A stretch of 64,000 nt of DNA from Whitmania pigra (taxonomy: Eukaryota > Annelida > Clitellata > Hirudinida > Haemopidae). The translations under genes and the position numbers were made by a program. The stretch spans positions 62,001 through 126,000 of the forward strand of contig JAJTWR010000395.1 of the NCBI GenBank assembly GCA_021613335.1, read 5' to 3'. The notes under the pieces were generated by a model. The model searched no databases. It was not told the DNA's origin and was given only the letters and a program-made list of their open reading frames with translations. Of this stretch, positions 49,301 through 62,650 are shown piece by piece; within the stretch, counting starts at the first letter, position 1; the number at the start of each line of letters is the position of its first letter.

Positions 49301-52300
49301 GTAAAATTATAACTTAACCATTAATAATAAATTAACTTTTGTGAAATAATAACATTAACCAATACTAATAAATTATCTTTTGGGAAATTATAACTTAACC
49401 AATAACAGCAGCACTATTACGTCATCGTTATGGCCGGGAGACGACAGAAAGAATGCATTGTGCAGAGGACGGAGAAAGAAGCCAAGCGTGACCGAAGTGT
49501 CACTGACAAATAGCGTGACTCAGGAGTGAACTTCTAATCCGCACTCCTTCACTCAATTTCTCTTGCTTTCAAAATTGTGACAATCGAAATATTTTGTTTA
49601 TTATTATTTTAGTCAAAAATCGCAAAAAACAACAAACGGCTCCCCAAATTATTGATCTTTAAATAATATCAATACATTGTCAAACATAATTTATCATTAA
49701 ATACAACATCATTTGAAAATTTAATATCACTGTTATTATTGCAGTTGTTATTATTAATACTATGATAGTAGTTGTAATTATATAATAACATTATTATTAT
49801 TTTGTATTATTATTATTATTATTTTATATTATTATTATTATTTTTTTAATGTTATCAACTGAATTAAACTGAATTTTCATTTGTTATTGTTGTCGAATGA
49901 AATCCTTGTTGTTATTGCTGTTATTGTTGCTGGCGAGAGCAGGAAAAGTAGAAGAGTGATTAATGTCAGATCAAGACAGATTGCTTAATTGTAGGCCAGG
50001 CAAGACCACTTATGGACGATCTGAATAATCCTGCCAGTAATTAGCGCGCGAAGGCAAGACCACAGCGAAGCATCCGGCAAAACATCTGCAAGAGCACTCC
50101 AAGACATCCAGCGAAAAATCCGTCGCGACCTTTTCGACGTTCTGGTTTTCCCGTCCATTCCTTCCTCTCTTTCGCTATTTTTTCTCTCCATTCATCCATT
50201 TTCCTGAATTCATGGAAATCTTTTTATCTTAATTTTTTTTTGTATATCTTTTCAAGTGAAATTTATCTTTTTAAATTTTAAATTCTTTGGCGCCATTGTT
50301 CGCCATTCTCTCCGCCATCCCCCCGAACTCGCCTCTTACTTCCGAGCAAACAATTGGACGTTAAACTCGAGGAAATGAACTCGAGAGTCGGCGATCATTC
50401 CAACTGAAGTCATCATCTCCATCTTCATCGTCATCTTCATCATCTTGGTCGTGATAGAAAACGCCGAGAACTGGTAAACCGATGAAGCGATTGGAACAGA
50501 AGTTGTTCCGTCCGCATAAGGGTAGAATTAAAGTCATCACTCCACCGTTTTGCTCGCTTCGTTCTTCAGCCCTTCCATCCATCCATCAATCAATCCACGA
50601 TCGTGCTCGTGTTTTTCAATCACTCGATCAATCAACGGCATCCTTCAATCGAAATGAGTTCAACTTATTCAACTCGATGTCGTTATGTCATTGGTGTTAA
50701 TGTCGCTGTTGTAGTTAAGTAGGTGATGTTTATTAATAACAGGCGGCTGGCAATATTTTATTTTAATATTTTAATAAAATATTTTATTTTATTAATAACT
50801 ATTATTAAATATTAAATTATATAATATTTTAACAAAAATAAAATATGTTATTAATAATTAATTAATTTATAAAATATTTTAGATTAGGTTAATAATAATT
50901 AAAAATCATATTATTAATAATTAATAAAATGTTAAATAATTAATAACTAAATAAAATATTTATTTAATAATAATTTAATAAATGAACAATTAAATATTTT
51001 ATTTAAAATTTTATTATTTAAAAAAAATTTATTTAATTATGGTGATGATTATTTAATCGATATTCTTATTATTCTAACAGACTCGTCCACTACTCCCTCC
51101 ATTCCTTCTATCCTTCCACAGGAACAAATGATTATTTTTTCGCTAAAGTACTTTGAAAAAGAATTGAATAACCAAGAGTCTTTGTTCCTAATGGCCTCTT
51201 AATTCCTTCTTAAATGCCTCTGCCCGGTTTGTATTTCAACATCCGGTTGGATGCCCCGCCCCGATTTAAATCAGCCAATGGGAATCCTCGAACGGGCGTT
51301 GCCATGGCAGTCGACTTACCTTTGCGACTTTCGGGATCTTTTTTTGAGCGTTTTTTCTTTAATTTCCTGTTGTGACGTCATCTGATCACGTGACTCGTTC
51401 GGGAAATTCCTCTTTCGAGCGATCATCGCCATTGTGCTCGGATGATGAAAGATGATTATTGTTACGATTAAAATTAATTTTTTTCTCGAATGTCATACAT
51501 AACATAAATAGGTTTTCGATGTTAAATGGAAATATGATTTCCATACCAAAGGTTCGTTAGTTTCCTTGCATTTCGGCCATTTCCAAATAACATTCCAATA
51601 CAACAAAACCGTTAACAAAAAAAAATATTCATTTTAAATATGTTTAATGTTTAACCCTAATCCCTTACCTAAGCCCTCCACCCCAAATTAAGAAAACTCC
51701 TGAATCCGTACCGTCATCCATTGTTGCTGGAATGAATGAAAATCCATCCTTCCCTGGTAATGACTGCCCATTAGAGTCCCTTTAATGAGTAGGTGACTTG
51801 TGTGCAAAACAAAAGCTCGCGAAGCATGCACGACTCGGTAATTAGTAGCGGGAAAGGTGAGAGAAAGACTACGAGCACCCACCTTGAACTTGGAACTGTC
51901 AGTACTAACAATCAGAACAGGGAATTAGTGTTATTTAGTAACGGTGACTTTATTGTGGGATTTTATGTAAGTCCAAATGTTGAGACAGGCTCTTTTTAAG
52001 ATCTATTTCTGGGACTGTGATTGTACTAAATGAATTATTTATTTCTGTTATTAATAGTATTACACATAATACTAGTATTACTACTCATAATAATATTATT
52101 ACCATTAGTAAAACATATTACTATATATAGCTCCAGTGAGAAATTTTCATTACTTTTAAGTAATAACGGTAATTCCAATTTTTTTTTATAACACGGCAAA
52201 ATCATATTTGCATCATAAGGTGTTTATTTTGAGTTTTCAATAAGTTGGCGCCTAGGTAAAGGTGAATATCGCCATAGACAAACATTTCGAGTACAGGAGG

Positions 52301-55300
52301 GACCCTTGAATCTGCAAGACATTCATTGCATCCTGTCTCATTGTCTGCCGTAATGTGACCATTTTCTTCGACCATTGTTGGTTTTCTGTAAAGAATTAAT
52401 AATTCAGCAGCATTTATTTCTCTCCAGGCACTAAACAGAAAATCAAGCAAAAGATGGTCGCTCGGAAGACAATGTAAATCACTCTGATCACCGCTGATTC
52501 CTAGGAATAAAACGAAACAAACGGCAACTGCATTAGCGGGGATTTGTCAATTGAAATCCGAGATGCTCTGATGATTAAGGATGCTTTGTCGAGAAATTCT
52601 CACATTCTCGAATTTTCCATTCGTCCAAAAAGTTTTTTTTTAGATTTTGTGTTTGTATTTGGCCGACCTACCATTTTAATTGATCTACCATTTATATTCC
52701 TGCCCTCTCTGACGGTACAGTCTGAGTTGCGAACATGACACATTATGATTGTTTCCTTTACCGCCTCAAACAAGTATTTCTACTTCATTTTCCTTTTATC
52801 ACGGTTTTGTCAAGTGTATCAGGGTTTTCAAGTTACACAAATTTCCGTTTTAACAGATATAAAATGGAAATCAATTTTATGGCTTGGTGGGGTGGCCATA
52901 GTGCTAAATATGGATAGGAGGAGAAGCCAAGTTGATAATTTCAAGGGGGAGGGCACCAAATTATACGTCAACATGGCATCGAAGCCGACAAAAACTTGAT
53001 TTAGCATATCACTCAGAATATTTCACAATAAGTGAATTTTTAAAACAATATAAGCTTTTTTTCTTTAATTTATAATATTGCCATTATTTACAGACGATAA
53101 AAAAGAAATAAACGACGTGTATCGACAACTGAGTTTCAAATGGTTCACTGGAGGTTGGTCAAAATGCCGCCCCCTGAATTCTCAACTGGCTTCCACATGC
53201 CCGCACACTGGTTTCCGACTGGGGGTTCAGATAAGAAAGGTGGTATGCCTTAGCCGATGCCAGGACAACTCAGAGATAATGAGCAGAATATCGGCGGACC
53301 GACAGGATCACATCACAACAGAAGAAGAGACAGACTGTGCATGCAAATCTAACAACATGACCCCTCCAGCATCAACAAGAATATGTCACCTTCCATGTCC
53401 TGTAGATTGCATATTCACCACCTTCGGTCCCTGGAAATGCTTAGAACTTGCCAAAATGAACGAAATCGACGAAGTCTCGCATCCCCGGGAAGACGTATCC
53501 ATAACAAAGGGACATCGCCAAAGGAGAATGATTGACCGCAGAGAGATCGGCAACGCAAGAATAAAATATAGTTATGCACATCCTAGCTCTTGCGATGTGT
53601 CGTTTAGGGTAAGAACCATCTTTCTGCAAGCACAAAATGGCGGCAGTATGTGTCCGCGCGACATGATCGAATTTCGGGATAACAGAAATGCAGTGAAAAT
53701 AATGTCATCGCCAGGAAATGGTAAGTTTCTCTACAATAATTGCGTGCTCTTTACTAATTAGAAATTCACTTTCAATCAAAATTCCGAAACAAGAATATTT
53801 GAAAAGCACAAATTTTACACGGTCAAAAGCAAAGTAAAATATATTAAGATTTTAACAAACTTTCAAAGAAGTTAGTTATAAAATAAAGTTCAACAAAAAT
53901 ATCGGTTTGTTTTCCTTGAGCAGAAATAAAGTTTAGAGTTGGCCGGTGGTCAATTTGCGAGAGGCTTGCAGCAGACGATGACCCTGTGCTGCACCTCGGG
54001 TCTTCGTTTTATGAAAAACTTGGAAGAAGGAAACGAAACATCACCGTTATTCAAAGGTGAGGAATAGTTTTAATTGGAGGAAACTTTGCAGCAAATTTAA
54101 ACTGAAAATATGGTCATAATAGACTGAATGTTAATCACATTTGACTTGATGTTATCTTGCAAGGTATTAATTGCTTTTGAGTATACTAATATTTTAAACT
54201 TTTGTTCACGAATTCAAATTGCATTTGTAATTGAAGTTCAGAAGCTGGAAAACATGAACATCCATTATCAATGGAATTCTGCATTCCTGATAATGACATC
54301 GTGTTTGCAGAACAATCGAATTCTCATTCTCAAGGTGAGGGTTTATCTTGCACTTTCTCAGCTCAATATGTGAAAGTTTTATTGAATGTGTTTAAACATT
54401 AATTAATCAAATAAAAACTTTTAATTGTTATTACAAATCTTTCAAACCAATTGATAAACTACAAACAATTGTTATAAAAATATTTCCTACCAGTTGACTT
54501 AACATTTGTCATGCCAGATGACTCACAGTTCCCTTTCAAATTGATTGATTCCATTTTTGGTCCATGGACAACCTACGACTCATCTCAGTATGGGCTGCTC
54601 GAGGCCGAGACTTCGGTCAAATCTAAACACCCGTCATCGTTTTTTGATAACGGCTACTTCAGCAACTTCTTTGACCAAACATTGGAAAGGAAAGTTGAAA
54701 GTCACAAGTTCAGGCCCCTCCCCTTGAGTGAATGGCTCATGAGGAAGGTTCTCGGACTGAACGGACACGAAGGCGATGATGATGGTGATGATATTGGTGG
54801 AAGCAGTGATGACGATGGAACGCACGAAGATGACGAAAGTGAAGATGAAAACTGTTCCAAGTTAGTTTATGTTATCCTAATGATCATTAGCTGCTGTGTA
54901 AGCAGAGGTTATTCAAAAATGCCCAATTACAACCAAGCTTATCCTCGTTCTCAGGTTTGATTGGCTGATTGGCAGATGGACTTCGTGCACCACAAGAGAC
55001 GGAGGATGCGGAGCTGGGATTCAGAACAGGAGCGTTTTGTGCGTGCGACTTTCAGGTCGGCCATAACTTTGTCAGATGCAGCTCACTGCCATCATCATTC
55101 TATTGGCCTTGTCTTTTTGGCTTTTTGGTTTAGAAATTGCAATAAAATTTCTACTGTAAAAATTTCTTCACAATAAATTCAATCAGTTTTCACATTTGTA
55201 TTCATTATTAATATAATTATAATGATTACGAATCATCTAAAATAATCCCCCGTAGACAAGGTACCGGTGACTGACCTCAGCTGCAGGCACACGCCCCCCG

Positions 55301-58300
55301 TCCACACGAGGTCGTGCCAACTTCCCTGCCCTTCGGATTGCATGGTGAGCCAATGGTCTTCGTGGTCTTCGTGCCCTGTTGAAAGGTGCAAGGGCAAGCT
55401 TAGAGAGGGTAAGCACGGTATGGGCTAAGAGTTATAATTATGTTTTTCTTGTTAGGTTATTATTTTATTTGTGGTATTATTTATTAGGTGTTAATAGAAA
55501 TTTCTAAATTTATTATTACTTTATTTATATAATTTCTGAAATAATAAAGTGATACTAATTATTTTTTCAGCGTTCTTGAAATTCAATGAAATGATGCAAG
55601 AATTTCTTTATAATTACATAATCGCCTGTCGGGCCATCACATTGTGTTTACGAATGTCATAACTAAAATATATTAACATCGGTTATAATATATCGGTATT
55701 AAAATTTATATTATTTATTGATTTATACTTTAATCACTTCGAATTATCAATGTTCTTCTTAACGACAATGTTGTGATGTCATTGAAGCCACATCATCTAA
55801 GTTCAGGTCACGAATCATCGTCAAATCGGACGCAAATGGTGGAGCGGAATGCCCGAGCCTCGTACAGGTGAAAATGTGCGACGTGCTTCCCTGCTACACC
55901 TGGAGGGTTATAGGAAGGGGCCCGTGCGTGATCCACACAGGTTACTATGAAGATCAGCAATAATAGTAATAATAATAATAATATTAATAATAATAAAAAT
56001 AATAATAATAGTAATAATAATAATAATAAAATACATTTAAATTATCTACAACATGAATCCTTTGTGTATTGCATCTATATTTTGTTTATGGACGACTGCA
56101 TTGTTTACAATAATTGTTTATTGTGTTATTAGCTTGTTAATATTATTAACATAAAATATTGCTAACATATATAATAATGCTGGTATTTAATGACTGTAAG
56201 AATAACTATTTACTTTTATGGGGTTTCTTGATTTATAACTTTATTGATCTGAGCCTTACAATTACAGAGACAAATTATTTTCGATGCTTTGGGGATTATT
56301 TGTTTTTTTAATGTTTTTTTAAAGGAGCTTCGTGTGGAGCCGATGGAAACATGAGCGTCTCGTTTGAATGTCTCAACATTGACGGAGTAAGTTCTTCACA
56401 ATCGTCTGCTTAACTTTTTGCCTCATTCATCTGTGATGTAATCACTTTTAATGTTCAATTTTCTCAAACTCGATCGGTACTATTTGTTCGTTAATTTAAT
56501 TATTGTTGATTACATCAACATGTTCTCTATGTTCTCCTTAGGAAAGTGTTTCCCACAAATACTGCCCTTTCGAGACTAGACCCAGCCAGTGGGAAAGGTG
56601 CTCCATTCCTTGTGAAAATGATTGCATAATTTCCGAGTGGTCCGATTGGTCGCCTTGCGATACTTCGGAACATCCTCGTAGACCGATCAGTTACAGGGCG
56701 AGGTACAAGGAGATTTTGGCCACTGCTGGGAAAGGTCAGTGTTTTGTCCGCATGAATATTGTGGACTACTTTTAGTTGCACTTGACCTAGAATTTGTTTA
56801 CGTTTCGAGTCGCAGTTGCCGCGAGTTTCAGTTCTAATAAAGTGGTCTTGTCTTATTACAATTACGAGTTATCTCTCCAGCATTCAACAAGCAAATACAA
56901 CAGTCGGGATTAAACCGATGCTTGCTTTGTTTTGACGATCGATGTTTTCTTTCTATGCTGTCCATTTGTATACTTCTCCATTTCACACTATTTTATGCAA
57001 GTCATGTTACTTTATAGTTATGTTTCTAAGAAAGAGTTTATAGTTATGTCTTCAACAATGTAGGGGGTATTGAGTGCGTAAATCTGCGATTGGCCATCGA
57101 CAAGGAAAGATGTCCCGCCTCTTCAAAAGCCATCTACCAATGGGCAGTAGGCAATTGGTCATCATGCATGATGAAGGCCGAAGATGGTAAGTCATTCGAC
57201 CTTGGCAATCCGAACGACCTCGGGGCATCCTCCTGTGAGAAGCTGGGCTTCCAAAGAAGGGAGGTTCATTGTGTGGATGCAGAGGGTGAAAAGACTTCAA
57301 GCAGAAGGTTGGTGGATGGACGAGTTGTCTTTTGAGGGGATTGTTTATAACGTCCTGTAATTTGTCCAATTTTCGACAAAGTAATACCTGCTTTAATCTT
57401 GATCATAATCACGACCATCTCACAAGATGCCCAACGGAACACATGCCCCCGCTAGAGAGGTCGTGTCTTCTGAAATGTCGTGTCGACTGCGTTGTTACCC
57501 TCTTCTCCGATTGGCTTCCTTGTCCTGTCACCTGCCTCGTGGAGAACGATTTCGAGCGCTCGCCTCCTCCCCATCAGCTTCGTTACCGATTCGTGCTCGA
57601 GCATCCGAGGGAAGGAGGAATGGGTTGCCCCCCGTTGCTAGAGAGCCGACCTTGTCTTGACCTGCCCAGGTGCTCGAGGCTTAGTTGGAAGGTTTCAGCT
57701 TGGTCGAGGTGTCTGGTTGCAAGCTCCGAAGCCAGATGTGGGAGTGGAATTCGAAAGAGAGGTTGGAGGATAATCTCCTTTTCCAATTATTAATTTAATT
57801 TTTTGTTTTTAAATGGAAATTTGATTTCGTTTTGTTGATGATTTCAACAGCTGTTTATTTTCAGTGACATTTTGTTTATTTTCTCTTTTTCAGACATCCT
57901 CTGTGTAGATCTTGAAACTAATGAGCACAAACCAAACAGATTCTGCTCTGTGGCTCGACGCTTCAAGCCACATTTGCTGGAATTTTGCCACATCAGCTGT
58001 GTCAATGTCGGCGATCAGAACTGCCTGTTCACCGATTGGAGCAGTTGGTCGACTTGCTCGAAACGCTGCAACGGCATTCGTTGGCGGTACAGGACCTCGG
58101 AGGGCACGATTCATCCTCCTCATCACCATTCTCGAAGTCACCGCTCGTGCCAAGTCAAGACCAACTCCTTGGTCGAGTCACAACATTGCAATTCTCACTG
58201 TCCAGACTTGTCGGTCAAGTTCATTGGCCAATGGTCTCACTGCATTCTTAATGAGGCTGCTCCCCCTTCTGGTCATTGGAACCTACCCTCTGCCTCTTCT

Positions 58301-59843
58301 CATGAATCAGGAATTGGTCTAATGAGAGCAGCCAGCAAGTATTGTGGCATAGGCAGCCAATATCATGCCATTGCTTGCAGTCGAACAGAAGTTGACAATG
58401 ACGACAACGACGGCAGTGGAATTCAGCCAAAAATTGACTTCAGCTTGAAAAGCAACATGGCTCCTCTTCACTGCAGTTCAGAGAGTGAGATTTTTTTTCA
58501 TGGTGATGATGATGATGAGGAGGACGACGATAGTGACATTTATTATAATGATAATGATTAAGAATAATCATATTTTTAAATGTTGTCCAAGAATGTTTTG
58601 ATTGGTTCTGTTCGGTTCTTGCAACTCCTTCTGCCAAAATCAATGAGATGCAATTATTGACCTATTGCACAATTACTGGTGATCTATTACATAAGGTTAT
58701 TTGTTACCTTTACTGTGATTTACAAATTGATTTCTCACTGGTAGGCATTAGAGAAGAAATGTGCTTCAGCTCCTGCAAGAGGGACTGTCTTATGAGCAAG
58801 TGGAGCAATTGGAAGCCATGTGAGACCAATCAGAGATGTGGCAATGGGGTCACATGGAGGTCGAGGTTCATTCTCGAGGCCAGTTTAGATGGAGGGAGGA
58901 GTTGTCCAGTGATTGAAGGAAACCAGGTTACAATTTCTACCAATCACTGCATTAACATTCAGGCCACCAACATGTTGATTTGCTTTTAGGAAGAGCAAAA
59001 GATGCCCTGTTACGTCAGTTGTGATCAGTTTCAGTGGCTGGTTGGGGACTGGAGTATCTGTGCTCCAATTGGACAGTCTCTGGCAGGACGGTTCCAGATC
59101 GGACAGTGTGGGAGTGGCCTCCAGACTAGAAGTGTCAGGTGAAAGAAAATACGTATAGGCAAGAGCAGCCTCCAATAGGCTTGCATCACAACTAACCAGG
59201 CTCCAATTTAACTAGCATTCTTGATGCTACTGGTTTTGTTTTATTAAAATTTGTTGTAATTTTAATAATAAATTAAAATGATTAAAATTTGTTGTAATTT
59301 TAATAATAACTAGATTTCTTATGGCTTAGCTTAATCACTTTATAGATTTATGTAGCACCATAAGTTAGTTAATTAGTTAGTTAGTTTTTTATTAATATCC
59401 ATTTCATAACTAGATGATTAGGACGCAGTAGCACCATAAACATTGGGGTCTCTTAAACCATTTGCCTCCCAGGGGTGTTTGCAGTGGTTCGATCTGGTTT
59501 TCGAACACATCTCATAATGAATGTTGATTTGATCTTCACTTGCAAGAACTAAGTCCGCTGAGCTAAATTGCACATTATAATTATTATTCAACAAATAATG
59601 TATTGCTTGGTATTAAATTTTGTTTAATTACCATCTGAGTTTTTCCTTCAGGTGCATCAAAGTGTCCCAATTTGGAGATACGTCAGAAGAAGTCGAAGCG
59701 TCCTCGTGTGACAGACGTACAAAGCCTCGCGAGTTGCTGAAGTGTCACATCCCTTGTCACGACGAATGTGCCATCACAATGTGGAGCACGTGGTCGCACT
59801 GTCCTGAGGTAGGCAGCACTTTGACATGGCACTTTATAAATTA

Positions 59844-59876
<33 letters not shown>

Positions 59877-62650
59877 GTTGTTGTTGTAGATTATTGGCTT
59901 CTTATTGTAACTTCATTTATATAGAGCCATATGTATAGCCTCAGAGGCTCTTCTTGCAACCATTTATAAAGCGCTCTTTCCCGAGGACGCTGGCTGCAGT
60001 GCAGGCTGGGTTTCGAACACGACACATCACGACTGTTGCCACTACTGCCGTATGCAGGCAAGGAACCCATTCGGCTAACCTGCACGCCGATTATCTGACT
60101 TCTTAAGAAACCTTTCTGTACTAGGACTTTGACCGATGGTCATGCATTCCATCGATTTGATTGTCACCGCTTCATTTCGTGCATATGCAGAACTGCACTC
60201 TGAGAAATCAATCTTCGCGTCAGAGACATCGACACATCATCAGAAATCCTTCGAACTCTTCTTGCCCTCACCTGTCGGAAGAAGAATCGTGTTTTTCCTC
60301 TCATCTCAGACTAGAGCCCGACCTGTCGTGCGAGTCGTACGAGGTCACGTGGTCGGATTGGAGCCCCTGCACGACCCTCGGCCTTTGCGGTCCCGGCAAG
60401 AGGACGCGATTCGGGCAGTGTCAGACGACGTCGACCGGAAAGGCGGTGGACGAAGAGATCTGCAGGAAGGACCGAGTAATTTATGGATTGGTGATTGGCT
60501 GTTATCGCTTAGCTTAATCACTTCATCTTCTGGATTGCAGGCATTGATGCAGAAATTGGCGGAGGTCGACGAGCTCTCGTGTGAAGTCCCGTGCGTTGTC
60601 GATTGCGTCGTTTCCGAGTGGTTACCATGGTCACCGTGCTCTGCATCTTGCGGCCTCGGTACGCATCCTGCATTCGTTCCTACATACCTAGGCCTGTTTT
60701 TAGTTTAAGTCAGATCAATGGTTGAACTTTAAAGTATTTTGTTATCTTCTCTATAAATACATCACTAACTCACATGGTTGTTCTGAGGTTGTTGTGCTTA
60801 TAACCTAGCTTGCATCCTGAACTGCTTCAGTTCCTGTGGATCCAGGCACCCTAGAAATGGAGCACTACATAAATTGAATGACTCTATTCATTATAAAAGG
60901 TTATAGGACAAGGACAAGAAGTATCCTTGTTGGACAGCAGAATGGTGGAAGTCTCTGCCCTGAAGTAATGCTGCAGAATGTTTCCTGTCCTTTTCAGGAG
61001 TGCTTCAGGTGGATGGCCGTGGGATTTGAGGAGTGTGTCATTGAGGTTGGTGTGACCAATCACCAGCTGAATAAATCCTAGGAGCTTCACTCCTATACTG
61101 ATGATATCAACATGTGTTTAGAAAAATTCTTGTGGCCATGGATATCAGCTGATGCAATTTGAGTGCACAAAACTTTCAACAGACGACGATGGTGATGACG
61201 AAGAGGTCGATGAGGCTCTCTGCTCTTTTAGGCATCTTCCAAAAGTACCGGTATGCATTTAAAATTTAAAATGCAGTGCTTTTTTGCTCTCGATTTAATT
61301 AATTTAAAAGGAATTTAAAAGTAAATTTTGATTAAATCTCCTAAATCTAATTTTAGCTTGTTCAATCCTGCTACGTTCCATGTCCAGACGAATGCGATCT
61401 CAGTCATTGGTCATCGTGGAGTCGGTGTCATGTCGCCTGCAATGGCCGAAACAGACCTCTGGTCCAATGTAATTCAAGTAGCTCTGATGATTTAATTAAA
61501 TGAAATATATTAATTAATTGATCATTTAACAAAGTCAAATACAATAACCAATTATCATAATTTTAGATGGGCTGCAAACGCGCACGAGGAATGCTTTGGT
61601 ACGCTCCAACGATCTCATCCCGTGCCATTCCGCTCCCCTCATCCAATCGAGGGTGTGCCTGGCAAAGATCTCTGCCTGCAAGATGAGGCCGGTCTATGAT
61701 TGGCGGGTAGGTGAGTGGGTCAGAGGTGAAAGGCCAGTTTGGTGTCAGGATGACCTTGGCCATCGAGTGCAAGGTTTGTTGACATTTAATTAATCAAACT
61801 AAACAAATGTGCATGTTCATGAATCTATGCAGATATAATTGTGCATAGTCGTTCAATCAAAATAAATGTTGAACCACAATTTTCTCAACATCAAGGTGGT
61901 TGCGACAACACTAGACGCCCTTCCTCTGTGCAGTCGTGCGACCACAGGTGCGAGTCGATCAGGATGCCTCACTCCAGGTGTCTATCGGATGGCAGGTGCG
62001 GCTGCGCTCCAGGATTTGAACCGATTTACTCTGATTCTGATCATGTTCAGAGTTGCCAGTTGGAAAAAAGGATGCCCGATTCCTTCCACCTTGGTGTTTT
62101 TTCCCTCAAGTCGGACGTCAGAGAAGCACATGGAAGGAGGATATGGATTGATGATGGTGGATTTTCTGGAACTTTTATAATTAATAATTTATTTTGATTC
62201 CTATTTTGATTTGATTTTGAATGATGTTAAAGAAAATTAATGATCGTTTTTGCAAAATAATGCAAGCCACAGTTCAGATGCTGTAAATATGTTGTTTTTA
62301 AAAATACAATCTCATAATTATTCAGAAGATGACATAGTGATCACAAGGACCAATGGATGGACCTATGCGATTGCAACAATCGGACTCATGTTCATGGCTG
62401 TACTTAGTGCTGCCATTTATTATGTGTGGTGGGTTGTATTAATGCATTTCTTGGGCATCATCACCATCTTAATAAATAAAATAAAAAATATTCCAGCAGG
62501 AGGTCAAAGAACCTCCTGGATACAAGCTGCATAGTGGTGTCTGTACCCCCTGCAGAACTTACCGAGAAGGACCCATTCCGGCCCCGGCAGATGCAGGTCC
62601 ACCCCTCCACCATAGTAGACCTAGGGGGCTGCCATTCCCCTGACTTTTAA
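46333..62650 (+). CDS. THSD7: THSD7-like multi-thrombospondin-repeat transmembrane protein
   Basis: Twenty-five coding exons: 46333-46435, 53094-53720, 53924-54056, 54237-54334, 54518-54860, 54955-55055, 55256-55408, 55788-55940, 56325-56386, 56542-56734, 57064-57307, 57382-57761, 57894-58484, 58745-58926, 58990-59138, 59652-59808, 60191-60475, 60541-60658, 60900-61045, 61122-61250, 61357-61477, 61567-61773, 61896-62156, 62326-62428, 62497-62650; 1730 aa (human THSD7A 1657), every junction in phase. Signal peptide ~1-22 (LFCLLAFILFCQTTSG). Many paired TSP type 1 repeats recur with the family pattern 'PC..DC..S.W..WS.C' (CENDCIISEWSDWSPC, CVVDCVVSEWLPWSPC, CPDECDLSHWSSWSRC) and GxQxR blocks. 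Then an EGF-like CLSDGRCGCAPGF, a TM helix ~1656-1680 (AIATIGLMFMAVLSAAIYYV) and a ~50-residue tail. Known role: vertebrate THSD7A/B are endothelial, neural and podocyte surface proteins. Exon 23's donor (62157) was chosen over 62093 by likeness to the human juxtamembrane region. Exon 25 has tandem acceptors. Confidence 0.92.
46465..46680 (+). repeat. Imperfect GTATTGCTTTGTATCGTTA tandem repeat
   Basis: Some 14-20 bp unit built of GTATTGCTTT and GTATCGTTAA words, about 12 diverged copies, starting shortly after the THSD7 exon 1 donor. Confidence 0.85.
46681..48600. other. THSD7 intron 1, AT-rich, small minisatellite
   Basis: No coding exon supported. A short, diverged tandem (~22 bp; TACCTGCTATGGTC, TACCTCCTATGGTCCAACCC) lies at about 47421-47500. 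Short ORFs at 47660-47845 and 48058-48246 show no motif. Confidence 0.4.
48628..48992 (+). repeat. (GAGT)n microsatellite
   Basis: About 90 GAGT tetramers with one-base register shifts (48733, 48751, 48797, 48851). It is the reverse complement of the (ACTC)n type found 2.4 kb upstream at 45964-46275. In THSD7 intron 1. Confidence 0.97.
49000..51200. other. THSD7 intron 1, no coding exon seen
   Basis: Mixed composition: AT-rich repeats of AATTATCCTTTGTGAAATTA type at ~49180-49400, ATT runs at ~49790-49850, and a very AT-rich block at 50740-51060 (ATTTTATT words). Somewhat GC-richer parts at 49410-49540 and 49980-50700 have no recognisable exon. Confidence 0.35.
51225..51450 (+). promoter_or_regulatory. 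Promoter-like cluster: GC box, CCAAT, CRE, E-box
   Basis: Within THSD7 intron 1. It contains CCCCGCCCC (254-262 of 51xxx), CCAAT (51275-51279), a full CRE TGACGTCA (51373-51380) and an E-box CACGTG (51387-51392), in a stretch visibly richer in G+C than its surroundings. The set and spacing resemble a TATA-less promoter or enhancer. The product it would drive is not identified; a shorter THSD7 transcript or the minus strand are both possible. Confidence 0.4.
51450..53093. other. Remainder of THSD7 intron 1
   Basis: No exon supported. A minus-strand ORF of 82 codons (52202-52450) and a plus-strand one at 52745-52999 have no family motif. The 3' end gives the acceptor of THSD7 exon 2 (TTATTTACAG ending 53093). 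Confidence 0.35.
59440..59577 (-). mobile_element. tRNA-derived SINE-like element
   Basis: In THSD7 intron 15. On the minus strand a box-A match (TTTAGCTCAGCGGACTTAGT, near 59550-59570) is followed by a box-B-like GTGTTCGAAAACCAGATC about 50 nt on. The 3' extent is unclear. Confidence 0.5.
59810..59880 (+). mobile_element. LINE/SINE-type 3' tail with ATT repeat
   Basis: Starts within a few bases of the THSD7 exon 16 donor: GCAGCACTTTGACATGGCAC then TTTATAAATTAATTATTATT. Same tail type as at 10238-10303. Confidence 0.45.
59912..60092 (-). mobile_element. tRNA-derived SINE with a LINE-type 3' tail
   Basis: In THSD7 intron 16. Read on the minus strand: box A TTAGCCGAATGGG (60067-60079), box B GTTCGAAACCC (60008-60018), a body, then GAGGCTATACATATGGCTCT and ATATAAATGAAGTTAC. 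The last part matches the 3' tail of the CR1/L2-like LINE pieces in this window (10238-10280, 36690-36720). Confidence 0.65.

Noticed and set aside
52202..52450. 82-codon minus-strand ORF in THSD7 intron 1
   Set aside because: No family motif, no splice partners, and no ATG-supported gene structure seen.
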